Positions 1 through 5,619 of a stretch of DNA of 8,142 nucleotides are shown in pieces (positions within the stretch are counted from its first letter, which is position 1; each line of letters starts with the position of its first letter). Origin of the DNA: Chloroflexota bacterium. GTDB taxonomy: Bacteria; Chloroflexota; Limnocylindria; QHBO01. The stretch is taken from contig JACDHU010000069.1 of the NCBI GenBank assembly GCA_013820865.1, positions 1 to 8,142 on the forward strand. Direction: 5' to 3'. The position numbers were made by a program, and so were the translations under genes. Below the pieces are notes generated by a model. The model did no database searches and was not told where the DNA came from. It saw nothing but the letters and a program-made list of their open reading frames with translations.

Positions 1-62
1 GGACGGCCGCGTCGTAGACCCGTGGACTGAGCGCACATCAGGAAGCCGTTGCGCGGAACTCG

Positions 63-899
63 TCAGCCGCGCTGGGCGGTCAGGAGCAGGTACTCCCACT
101 CCATCTTCATCGTTCCCGTGCCGATGTCGAAGCGGCGGGCGAGCTTGACGAGGTCGTTATCCAACGCGGCAACACGATCGGGATCGTCCGCGATGAACTT
201 GTAGACGGCGATTGTCGGGCCGTACGTGCGCTTGAAGTAGTCGCGGAACTCCTCGGGCGTGGTGAAGTGATCGACCGTCAGACTCTGCACGCGTGCATCG
301 ACATCGGTCACTCGATCGCCGAACAACTCGCGGACATGAGCCTCGTCGCCCCACAGTGGCGGAGGCTGGGCTCCCGGAGGCGGCGGAGGCGCGTACGGCT
401 TCATGGCCGCGAACATCTGGCCGATGAACCCTTCCGGCGTCCAGCTCAGAAGGCCGATGGTTCCGCCCGGGCGGGTTACGCGCACCAGCTCGTCCGCACT
501 CGCCTGGTGGTGTGGGGCGAACATGACGCCGACGCAGGACAGCACGGCATCGAACTCGCCGTCGTCGAACGGGAGCGCCTCCGCATCGGCCTCGCGCCAA
601 TCCAGCGCAACCCCGCGTTCGGCGGCATCCTGCCGACCGATATCGAACAGCTCCGGCGTCAGGTCGGCTGCGACGACGCTCGCTCCGGTGAGCGCCGCGG
701 GGATGGCGGCATTCCCCGATCCGGCCGCCACGTCAAGCACACGGTCACCTGCCTTCACCCCCGTCGCATTGACGAGGATCGGCCCCAGCGACGGGATGAT
801 TTCGGACGCGACGGCCGGGTAGTCACCCAGCGCCCACATGGCGCGGTGACGGGTTTTCAACGCGCGGTCAGCCTCGACCGCATTCATGACATCAGTCAT
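63..899 (-). CDS. Class I SAM-dependent methyltransferase
   Basis: This cytosolic methyltransferase of 278 residues should transfer a methyl group from S-adenosylmethionine; the acceptor cannot be read from the sequence. Motif I is DVAAGSGN at residues 56-63, the acidic end of strand 2 is D79, the ADAEALPF segment follows at 104-111 and the post-motif GG is at 145-146, the usual order for the Methyltransf_11/25 type. A proline-rich stretch (PPPPP at 171-175, PPP at 179-181) lies between the Rossmann core and a helical C-terminal part that probably caps the acceptor site. The start is chosen at 899 because AGAGGA lies 8 nt upstream; the frame stays open to 1067, but the extra residues look non-coding. 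The gene is divergent from the VOC gene with a 226-bp spacer. Class assignment is secure, substrate unknown. Confidence 0.9.
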   Translation of the reverse strand: MTDVMNAVEADRALKTRHRAMWALGDYPAVASEIIPSLGPILVNATGVKAGDRVLDVAAGSGNAAIPAALTGASVVAADLTPELFDIGRQDAAERGVALDWREADAEALPFDDGEFDAVLSCVGVMFAPHHQASADELVRVTRPGGTIGLLSWTPEGFIGQMFAAMKPYAPPPPPGAQPPPLWGDEAHVRELFGDRVTDVDARVQSLTVDHFTTPEEFRDYFKRTYGPTIAVYKFIADDPDRVAALDNDLVKLARRFDIGTGTMKMEWEYLLLTAQRG

Positions 900-1125
900 C
901 TCGGTTGTCCTCTTGGTACGCGGGCGGACAAGGGCATGCTCGGGATCATAAACCTCAACCGCAAGAGACATCTGGCCGAGACCGGCAGGGTCATTCGTCA
1001 GAAGGTAGCACGAGCGATCACGTTGGTGAGTGCGAGATCCGACGAGCCCACCCACCCCCGCACGCATGGACCGATGATTGCAGCGAAGTTCATCGGTCTA
1101 ACCTCCAAAGGGAATCGAGGACACC
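900..1125. promoter_or_regulatory. Divergent intergenic region between methyltransferase and VOC gene
   Basis: Both flanking genes are transcribed outward, so both promoters should lie here. On the minus strand TATGAT (945-950) is a good -10 box about 45 nt before the methyltransferase start, but no convincing -35 is seen. On the plus strand TTGCAG (1078-1083) and TAACCT (1099-1104) could form a promoter for the VOC gene, with a short 15-nt spacer. GAGG at 1117-1120 is the VOC ribosome binding site. Promoter calls are by eye and tentative. Confidence 0.35.
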
Positions 1126-1503
1126 ATGCTCAAGGACAACAACGCATTCTCTGGCATTTCATCGAATGACATCCCGGCCGCGAAGGACTTCTACGGCCAG
1201 ACGCTCGGCGTCGAGGTGAGCGAGGAGACCGGTCTGCTCACACTCAAGCTGGGTGGGGGCCACACGACGCTCATCTATCCAAAGGACGACCACCAACCGG
1301 CAACGTTCACCGTCCTGAATTTCTCGGTGGACGACATCGACGCAGCTGTCGATGAGCTCACCGATCGGGGCGTGACCTTCGAACGCTACGGCGAGGGCTT
1401 CGACCAGGATGAGCGCTGCATCGCTCGGGGCGTGGGCCCGCCGATCGCCTGGTTCAAGGATCCCGCCGGTAACATCCTCTCGGTCATCCAGACCGATTCC
1501 TGA
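1126..1503 (+). CDS. VOC superfamily (glyoxalase/bleomycin-resistance fold) protein
   Basis: A 125-residue single VOC domain made of two beta-alpha-beta modules. The N-terminal module has the typical DIPAAKDFYGQTLG segment at residues 15-28, and the C-terminal module ends with FKDPAGNILSVIQ at 110-122, a hallmark of small VOC proteins. The usual metal-binding His at the first strand and the Glu after the DPxGN turn are not evident: residues near 8-12 are FSGIS and S119 sits where Glu is often found. Metal-dependent lyase or dioxygenase activity is therefore doubtful; binding or resistance roles are possible. The start is supported by GAGG 5 nt upstream of ATG. A DinB-fold gene follows after 35 bp and is probably cotranscribed. 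Fold assignment is firm, function unknown. Confidence 0.88.
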   Translation: MLKDNNAFSGISSNDIPAAKDFYGQTLGVEVSEETGLLTLKLGGGHTTLIYPKDDHQPATFTVLNFSVDDIDAAVDELTDRGVTFERYGEGFDQDERCIARGVGPPIAWFKDPAGNILSVIQTDS

Positions 1504-1538
1504 CGGGACCTGTCATACGGCAGTGCCAGACTTGACCG

Positions 1539-2036
1539 ATGCGCACGACTGAAGCCACGACGCTGTTCAACTACCTGTACTGGGCACGCGACCGTGTCCT
1601 CGATTCGGCTGCTGAATTGAGCGCGGATGCGTTCACCTCGACCGACACGGTGACCACCCGCGACCTGCGAGCAACGCTGGTTCACGAGCTCGACGTGCAA
1701 TGGAGCTGGCGCGAGCGGCTGCGCGGCGCTGATTGGGCCGAATGGGGCGAGGATGCGGACCTCAAGGCCGGGGACTATCCCACGGTCCAGGCCATCGCCG
1801 ACCAATGGCGCCGCGACGAGACCGACATGTGGGCCTGGCTCGCCTCCCTGACAGATGCGGACCTCGACGCTGCCCCGCCGCGCGACGAGGACACGCCTCC
1901 GCTCTGGCACTTCGTCATGCACCTCGTCAGCCACGGGATCCAGCAGTTCAGCGAGGTGGCGATCCTGCTTACACGGGCCGGCCACTCACCCGGTGACATC
2001 GGCTTCCTCGAGTTCGTTGGTCGTCGCGAGCGTTAG
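1539..2036 (+). CDS. DinB-fold (DinB/YfiT-like) protein
   Basis: This 165-residue protein matches the four-helix DinB fold, a family of putative metal-dependent thiol transferases and hydrolases. The first metal-ligand region, LVHELDVQWSW, gives H49; the C-terminal region MHLVSHGIQQFSEV at 127-140 gives H132; the family ending GHSPGDIGFLEF follows. In typical members the second helix reads HGxxH, whereas here the residue four after H132 is Q136, so one of the three canonical His ligands appears replaced. There is no clear Shine-Dalgarno sequence before the ATG; CAGACT lies 6 nt upstream. It lies 35 bp behind the VOC gene on the same strand, consistent with one operon. Substrate unknown. The family call is strong. 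Confidence 0.88.
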   Translation: MRTTEATTLFNYLYWARDRVLDSAAELSADAFTSTDTVTTRDLRATLVHELDVQWSWRERLRGADWAEWGEDADLKAGDYPTVQAIADQWRRDETDMWAWLASLTDADLDAAPPRDEDTPPLWHFVMHLVSHGIQQFSEVAILLTRAGHSPGDIGFLEFVGRRER

Positions 2037-2044
2037 TTTCGCGC

Positions 2045-2299
2045 ATGAGGCTGCCCAGCATGGCGACGGCACTGATCCTGGTGCTGAGCGCCTGCTCCGG
2101 CGAACCCACGGTGACCGGACTCTGGCGCACGTCGAGCCGAAACGGAATCCTGATATGCGCAGTCGCATCCGGCGCGAGATCGTTGAGCGGAACACGTAGG
2201 TTGATCGAGGTTGTCCATTCGGGATCAGTGCCGAAAGGAGCGCCGCCCCTTGCGGCAGGAACCGCGCCGAGAGGTCCCGCACCATGTCCGGGACCTGCC
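2045..2299 (+). pseudogene. Lipoprotein gene start, probably truncated or decayed
   Basis: The first residues form a credible lipoprotein signal: a short basic N-terminus (R2), a hydrophobic core ATALILVL and the lipobox LSAC with the lipidated Cys at residue 17, followed by SGEP. Codons keep G/C in third position for roughly 30 codons, to about 2140, then rare codons appear and coding character fades. The frame stays open until 2719, but beyond 2299 it is only the antisense of the cyclic-nucleotide-binding gene. The end given here is therefore arbitrary. It starts 8 nt after the DinB stop; TAGTTT lies 5 nt before the ATG and there is no Shine-Dalgarno sequence. A second ATG at 2060 has GAGG 9 nt upstream but would remove the basic residue. 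A chance hydrophobic stretch cannot be excluded. Confidence 0.35.
2272..2296. terminator. Hairpin at convergent junction, 3' of the cNMP-binding gene
   Basis: AGGTCCCG (2272-2279) pairs perfectly with CGGGACCT (2289-2296), giving an 8-bp stem with a 9-nt loop. On the minus strand it begins 3 nt after the stop codon at 2300. No T-tract follows on either strand, so it may stabilise mRNA ends rather than act as a classic intrinsic terminator. A smaller hairpin, GCCGC/GCGGC with a 5-nt loop, lies at 2242-2256. Confidence 0.45.
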
Positions 2300-2722
2300 T
2301 CACTCCGTGGCGTCCGCCTCGAAGCGTCGGAGACGCTCGGCAACCGCGCCGAGGACCGCAACGCGAACGTCAGGGAACTCGTCCATCAACGCATGGAACT
2401 CGCGATGGCCGACGACGAGCAATCGGGTGATCCCATCGGCAACGACGGTGGCCGTGCGGGGCCGCCCATCGAGCAGGGCGATCTCGCCGAAGAAGTCGCC
2501 ACGGGCAAGTTGGGTGATTTCCCGCTTGCCGTCGAGCACGCGGAGCCGCCCGTCGAGGACGATGAAGAACTCGTGCCCGACGTGTCCCTGTTCGGCCAGG
2601 ACCTGGTCAAGTCCGACCTCGACCTCATCGGCCAGTTGTCCGAGGCGTTCAAGCTCACGCTGTCCCATATGCGCGAACAGGGGTACCTTCCGCAGATGAT
2701 CGAGCTTCTCATCACGTGACAT
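2300..2722 (-). CDS. Stand-alone cyclic-nucleotide-binding domain protein
   Basis: The 140-residue protein is a single cNMP-binding beta-barrel domain (Crp/PKA-R type). The family opening LRKVPLFAHM is at residues 10-19, and the phosphate-binding cassette FGEIALLDGRPRTATV is at 78-93 with the expected Glu (E80), Arg (R89) and Thr (T90) that contact cyclic nucleotide ribose and phosphate in known members. Binding of cAMP or a similar ligand is thus likely. The C-terminal helix ends at residue 140 with no helix-turn-helix, channel or catalytic domain, so it must act by partner binding or as a ligand buffer. The ATG at 2722 has no Shine-Dalgarno sequence but TACGCT stands 6 nt upstream, suggesting a leaderless transcript. 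It is divergent from the zinc-ribbon gene and convergent with the DinB side. Confidence 0.9.
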   Translation of the reverse strand: MSRDEKLDHLRKVPLFAHMGQRELERLGQLADEVEVGLDQVLAEQGHVGHEFFIVLDGRLRVLDGKREITQLARGDFFGEIALLDGRPRTATVVADGITRLLVVGHREFHALMDEFPDVRVAVLGAVAERLRRFEADATE

Positions 2723-2778
2723 GCGCGCAGCGTACCGGCCCGATCAAGACTGTAGAGCGTCCTTCGCAAAATTGCATC

Positions 2779-2808
2779 TTGAGTTACGCACGCACTCCGT
2801 GGTATCCT
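2779..2808 (+). promoter_or_regulatory. Sigma70-like promoter of the zinc-ribbon gene
   Basis: TTGAGT (2779-2784) and TATCCT (2803-2808) are separated by 18 nt, close to the housekeeping consensus. Transcription would begin near 2815, leaving an untranslated leader of about 110 nt before the start codon at 2925. This is the best -35/-10 pair in the window. It is predicted from sequence only. Confidence 0.5.
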
Positions 2809-2814
2809 GCTCGG

Positions 2815-2924
2815 CAGCAACGCCCCATTGAGGGGCATCATTACTGCGCGGCACCACGAACGCTCCTCTCACGGCTGTACGGCGAGATGGCTCGCTGAGG
2901 CCGCACCAAGAGGAGTTTCTTTCT
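2815..2924 (+). promoter_or_regulatory. Structured 5' leader with Shine-Dalgarno-sequestering potential
   Basis: Four segments can pair in alternative ways. Segment 1, GCCCC (2822-2826), pairs with GGGGC (2832-2836) around a 5-nt loop. Segment 2, GAGGGGC (2830-2836), can instead pair with segment 3, GCTCCTC (2862-2868), using six Watson-Crick pairs and one G-U. Segment 3, as CTCCTCT (2863-2869), is the exact 7-nt complement of the Shine-Dalgarno segment 4, AGAGGAG (2909-2915). Inside the 3:4 loop, GCGAG/CTCGC (2882-2886 with 2891-2895) forms a small hairpin extended by G-U and C-G pairs. Stem 3:4 would hide the ribosome binding site; stem 2:3 would free it. This resembles riboswitch, attenuator or RNA-thermometer logic, but no known class is recognised and the pairing is unproven. 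Confidence 0.4.
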
Positions 2925-3266
2925 TTGTTCACCTACACAGACAAGACGCTGACGTGCGTTGACTGCAACACGGAGTTCTCGTTCACCGCGAGCGACCAGC
3001 AGTTCTACGCGGACCGTCAGTTCAGCGAGCCGCGCCGATGCCCCGCCTGCCGCGCAGCCAAGAAAGCTGCCCGTGGCGAGAGCTCGGGTGGCTACGGCGG
3101 TAACGGCGGTGGTGGCGGCGGATACGGTGGCGGCGGTGGCGGCTACAGCGATCGCCCGCGCGAGATGTTCAGCGCCACTTGCGACGGCTGCGGCAAGGAA
3201 GCCCGCGTTCCGTTCCGCCCCACTGGCACCAAGCCGGTCTACTGCAGCGACTGCTTCCGCCGCTAG
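2925..3266 (+). CDS. Double zinc-ribbon protein with Gly/Tyr-rich linker
   Basis: This 113-residue protein holds two zinc ribbons. The N-terminal ribbon has CVDC (C11, C14) and CPAC (C39, C42); the C-terminal one has CDGC (C86, C89) and CSDC (C107, C110) around the VPFRPTGTKPVYC segment seen in small CxxC proteins. Between them, residues 53-75 are almost only Gly with Tyr at 57, 67 and 74, like the low-complexity linkers of RNA-binding proteins. A basic patch KKAAR (46-50) precedes the linker. Nucleic-acid binding is plausible but inferred. The start is TTG at 2925: AAGAGGAG (2908-2915) lies 9 nt upstream and there is no ATG nearby; the family commonly begins with this aromatic-Thr segment. 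It has its own promoter and leader and is followed by a strong hairpin, so it is probably monocistronic. Confidence 0.88.
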   Translation: MFTYTDKTLTCVDCNTEFSFTASDQQFYADRQFSEPRRCPACRAAKKAARGESSGGYGGNGGGGGGYGGGGGGYSDRPREMFSATCDGCGKEARVPFRPTGTKPVYCSDCFRR

Positions 3267-3289
3267 GCGAAGCATTCACCAACACCGAT

Positions 3290-3318
3290 ACGACCCGGTG
3301 GCTTCGGCCCCGGGTCGT
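3290..3318. terminator. Bidirectional hairpin terminator with UUCG tetraloop
   Basis: ACGACCCGG (3290-3298) pairs with CCGGGTCGT (3310-3318) in a perfect 9-bp stem. After a single bulged T (3299), GGC (3300-3302) pairs with GCC (3307-3309) around a TTCG loop closed by C-G, the exceptionally stable cUUCGg tetraloop. It lies between the convergent zinc-ribbon gene (ends 3266) and helical-protein gene (ends 3349) and can serve both. T-tracts are weak on both sides. Confidence 0.8.
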
Positions 3319-3348
3319 TCGCTATTCCGGGTCCCGATCCGGCGCTTG

Positions 3349-3762
3349 CTACTTGCCGGGGGTGCTCTCGGCTGGCGATGGCCGCCAGGGTTCGGCCCAC
3401 GGGTACCGCTGGCTGGCGACTTCGAGTGCGTTCAGCATTTTCGCCCGTGCCTCCGAGAGGTTGCGGGAGGCCCGCTCCACTTCGTCACGATCCATGTCGG
3501 CATGGTCGGCTTCGGTGCGAAGCGCGTGAGCAACGCGTCGGTACGCCTGGATGGCGTCGTTTGCCGTTCGCGTGATCTGGCCGGTGGCCTGCCGCAGGTG
3601 GCGTAGCTGCTCCTCGGGACGCGCATCGGACTTGATCTGCCGATCCAGGATGACGCTCAACTCCTCGATACGCTTGGTGGCTCGAGCGATGGCGCGCAGG
3701 TCGGCGGAGCTGCGTCGGGTGAGTCGTGTGTTGGCTCTGATCAAGGTCCCTAAGGGTACCAC
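3349..3762 (-). CDS. Uncharacterised helical protein, last gene of the ureide operon
   Basis: I do not recognise this family. The 137 residues are nearly all helix-forming, rich in Ala, Arg, Glu and Gln, with three likely amphipathic helices at about 19-45, 49-84 and 91-118, and a Trp/Pro tail (YPWAEPW at 120-126). There is no signal peptide, membrane segment or Cys/His cluster. It could be a helical bundle or coiled-coil adaptor. It starts 9 nt after the amidohydrolase stop on the same strand, so it is probably cotranscribed and translated by reinitiation. The start is uncertain: GTG at 3762 gives the longest form, and TTG at 3744, preceded by AGGGA, is an alternative. Codon bias on this strand is consistent with real coding. 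Function unknown. Confidence 0.65.
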   Translation of the reverse strand: MVPLGTLIRANTRLTRRSSADLRAIARATKRIEELSVILDRQIKSDARPEEQLRHLRQATGQITRTANDAIQAYRRVAHALRTEADHADMDRDEVERASRNLSEARAKMLNALEVASQRYPWAEPWRPSPAESTPGK

Positions 3763-3771
3763 CCTCGCGGA

Positions 3772-5127
3772 TCAGAATCGGCGCTCCAAGAAGCGCCCCG
3801 GTGCGTCGCCGACTTCGCGTCCGCGCACGAGGACCTGTATTGCCTCGCCACGAACCTCGAGACCCTCGTATGGCGTGAAGTCGCTGGTGTGGTGGAGCGC
3901 GGTCTGGGTGAGCGTCCGGCGCGCATCCGGATCCCAGAGCACCAGGTCAGCGTCCTTTCCGGCTTCGATCCGCCCCTTGCCCGCCAGGCCGAACAACCGA
4001 GCCGGATTCGCCGCAAGCACCTCCACCAGCCGCCTGATGCCGATGCGACGACTGGCGACGCCGACCGAATAGAGGATGCCAAGAAGCGTCTCGATTCCGG
4101 GCGCGCCGTTGCTGATCTGCGAAAAGGGCGGCGCTGGAAGCGACTTCTCGGTGTCGATCCGATCCGGGACATGGTCGCTTCCGACGACGTCGAGGATGCC
4201 ATCGCGCAGGCCGCCCCATAATGCCTCGACGTCGGATGGCGAGCGCAGAGGCGGTGAGATGACGCGCTTGATGACCTCGCTCTCGTCGGGATCGGCGTAG
4301 AGCGCTTCGGTCAGGGTCAGGTAGTGTGGACAGGTCTCCGCGTAAACCGGCTCGCCTCGTGACTTCGCCTCAGCCACGGCATCGAGCGCCTCCTCGCAGC
4401 TGAGGTGGACGATGTACAGGGGCGCATTCACGCGACGTGCCATCTCGATTGCCTTTCGCGTGGCGGCGGCTTCCGCGCGCGGGGGCCTCGTGGAGGCGTG
4501 ATGGCGGGAGGCGTGCTGGCCCGCGGCAAGGGCCTCGGCGACGAGGGGCTCGATGATCTGCGGGTCCTCGCAGTGGACCTGGAGCATCCCGCCGTGCTGG
4601 GACGCGATACGCATGGCGCCCTCAAGCTGTTCGTCACCGAGACGGAAGTCGTAGACCATGAATGCCTTGAACGTGGGTACGCCCGCAGCGATGAGCGCCG
4701 GAAGCTCGGCGAGCGGATCGTCCTGATCGCCACTGAGGACCGCGCACAGACCGTAGTCGATGGCGGATCGGCCTTCGGTACGGGCGCGAAATTCCTTGAG
4801 GCCACGCAGCAGCGAGCGTGATCCGTCATCGCTGATGCCGGTCCCGGGGTTGTTGAAGGTGAGGACCGTGGTAGTCCCGCCACGCGCCGCGGCGAGGGTG
4901 TCCTGGTGGAATCGTCTCGGATGCTCGTCATCCTCGAGACGTAGATGTGTGTGTGCGTCGATGACGCCGGGGATGACCAGCAGACCGGTTGCGTCAATGG
5001 CGTCCGCGCCATGCCGCGCGGCGCCCGGCACGACCGCAGCAATCCTGCCGTCCTCGATGGTTACATCCGCCAGCATTGCCGCGTCCGGTGTCACCACAGT
5101 GCCGCCGGCAATGATGCGCCGGGTCAC
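3772..5127 (-). CDS. Hydantoinase/dihydropyrimidinase-type cyclic amidohydrolase, candidate allantoinase
   Basis: A 451-residue amidohydrolase-superfamily enzyme that hydrolyses a cyclic amide or ureide. The complete binuclear metal site is visible: H59 and H61 in DAHTHLRL, the lysine to be carboxylated K154 in TFKAFMVYD, H185 in LQVHCED, H241 in IVHLSC and D318 in VGSDHVP. The family segment YAETCPHYL is at 262-270. Y159 occupies the place of the conserved Tyr of hydantoinases. Fold details favour dihydropyrimidinase/hydantoinase over classic AllB, but the divergent neighbours make allantoin, which has a hydantoin ring, the most likely substrate. The GTG start at 5127 overlaps the DUF3830 stop as GTGA, so translation is coupled; the frame is open further upstream but only as a shadow of that gene. 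Family certain, substrate inferred. Confidence 0.9.
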   Translation of the reverse strand: MTRRIIAGGTVVTPDAAMLADVTIEDGRIAAVVPGAARHGADAIDATGLLVIPGVIDAHTHLRLEDDEHPRRFHQDTLAAARGGTTTVLTFNNPGTGISDDGSRSLLRGLKEFRARTEGRSAIDYGLCAVLSGDQDDPLAELPALIAAGVPTFKAFMVYDFRLGDEQLEGAMRIASQHGGMLQVHCEDPQIIEPLVAEALAAGQHASRHHASTRPPRAEAAATRKAIEMARRVNAPLYIVHLSCEEALDAVAEAKSRGEPVYAETCPHYLTLTEALYADPDESEVIKRVISPPLRSPSDVEALWGGLRDGILDVVGSDHVPDRIDTEKSLPAPPFSQISNGAPGIETLLGILYSVGVASRRIGIRRLVEVLAANPARLFGLAGKGRIEAGKDADLVLWDPDARRTLTQTALHHTSDFTPYEGLEVRGEAIQVLVRGREVGDAPGRFLERRF

Positions 5128-5549
5128 GATGAGCTCGGGTCGCCCTCGGTGATCTCGATCTGCTGCGCCCCTTCCCAGAGCACGCGGTGTCCCATCTCGG
5201 CAAGCTGCTCCTGGCCGGAGGTCAGCGTCGCGAAGTGATTTCCGGCCAACTGGCCGACGCGCGAGTTGAAACTCGCCGCACCGTATGGGAAGAGAATCTC
5301 GCACTCGCTGACGTCGCCGGTGTAGATCAGCAGGTCGCCCGGCGCCGGATGCGAGGTGTGGTTCTCGAACCCCACGTCGGGACGCTCCTCGCCGAACGGG
5401 ACCCAGGTCGACTCCCCGCTCCACTTGCAGTGGATGAGGCGGGAACGAATCGGTAGCCACGGCTCGAGCGCCCGGCGCGTGCGGGGTGCGTCGGGTACCC
5501 AATCGGCAGTGAAGGTGAGATCACCCACGCGAATCGTCAGGTCAGCCAT
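5124..5549 (-). CDS. DUF3830 family protein (cyclophilin-like fold)
   Basis: The 141-residue product looks like the DUF3830 family, which to my knowledge has a cyclophilin-like beta-barrel fold and no established function. Visible conserved-looking segments are HCKWSGESTWVP (40-51), ENHTSHPAPGDLLIYTG (62-78) and VGQLAGNHFATL (98-109); H40, C41, E46, H64, H67, D72 and H105 are candidate pocket residues. Cyclophilin-like domains also occur in 5-oxoprolinase and allophanate-hydrolase subunits, so a role in amide or ureide chemistry is conceivable. It is the first gene of the minus operon and its stop overlaps the amidohydrolase start by 4 nt. The ATG at 5549 has TAATCT 7 nt upstream and only a closely placed GGAG. 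The frame extends to 5771 but the added part is the shadow of uraH. Confidence 0.82.
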   Translation of the reverse strand: MADLTIRVGDLTFTADWVPDAPRTRRALEPWLPIRSRLIHCKWSGESTWVPFGEERPDVGFENHTSHPAPGDLLIYTGDVSECEILFPYGAASFNSRVGQLAGNHFATLTSGQEQLAEMGHRVLWEGAQQIEITEGDPSSS

Positions 5550-5619
5550 GGGCTCCAGATTACTCCGCTTGCGGCTACGCGATCCGGCATGATGGCGAAG
5601 TTCAACACGGAGAAGACTC
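5550..5619. promoter_or_regulatory. Shared divergent promoter region of the two ureide operons
   Basis: Only 70 bp separate the DUF3830 and uraH starts, so both operons are probably controlled from here. On the minus strand TAATCT (5557-5562) lies 7 nt before the DUF3830 ATG, the place expected for a leaderless -10 box. Next to it CCGCTTGCGG (5565-5574) is a short inverted repeat with a 2-nt centre that could bind a regulator. For uraH, CATGAT at 5589-5594 is a weak -10 candidate, and GGAGAA at 5609-5614 is its ribosome binding site. No regulator gene is in the window. Confidence 0.4.

Noticed and set aside
31..54. Possible hairpin GCGCA/TGCGC downstream of the methyltransferase.
   Set aside because: The stem is only 5 bp with a 14-nt loop and no T-tract; too weak to call a terminator. 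Nothing else is seen in 1-62.
900..1067. N-terminal extension of the methyltransferase to a start at 1067.
   Set aside because: The strong AGAGGA site lies 8 nt before the ATG at 899 and the extra residues do not look like a domain or signal peptide.
267..1169. A 300-codon plus-strand open frame over the methyltransferase gene.
   Set aside because: It has Arg-rich, low-complexity composition and no motif, and it is antisense to an unmistakable methyltransferase. It is a by-product of high GC content.
2045..2719. A long plus-strand open frame of 224 codons.
   Set aside because: From 2300 on it is the antisense of a gene with clear cNMP-binding motifs. Only the first part, with the lipoprotein signal, is kept as a possible remnant.
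2716..2898. Small plus-strand open frame of 60 codons before the zinc-ribbon gene.
   Set aside because: It spans the predicted promoter and leader, has no ribosome binding site and no family-like sequence.
3085..3150. Short GGC/GGT-rich tandem-like repeat.
   Set aside because: It is in frame and encodes the Gly/Tyr linker of the zinc-ribbon protein, so it is a coding feature, not a satellite or CRISPR-like array.
3752..3765. Minus-strand AGGGTGGTACCCTT resembles the T-box motif AGGGTGGNACCGCG.
   Set aside because: The match breaks at the last bases and it sits in a 9-nt gap and start region directly behind the amidohydrolase coding sequence. There is no room for a Stem I or specifier loop except inside that gene, and the downstream gene is not an amino-acid or tRNA gene.
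5128..5502. N-terminal extension of the amidohydrolase to 5502.
   Set aside because: The extra residues are an off-frame reading of the DUF3830 gene, and the family normally begins near the GTG at 5127, just before the IIAGGTVVTP strand.
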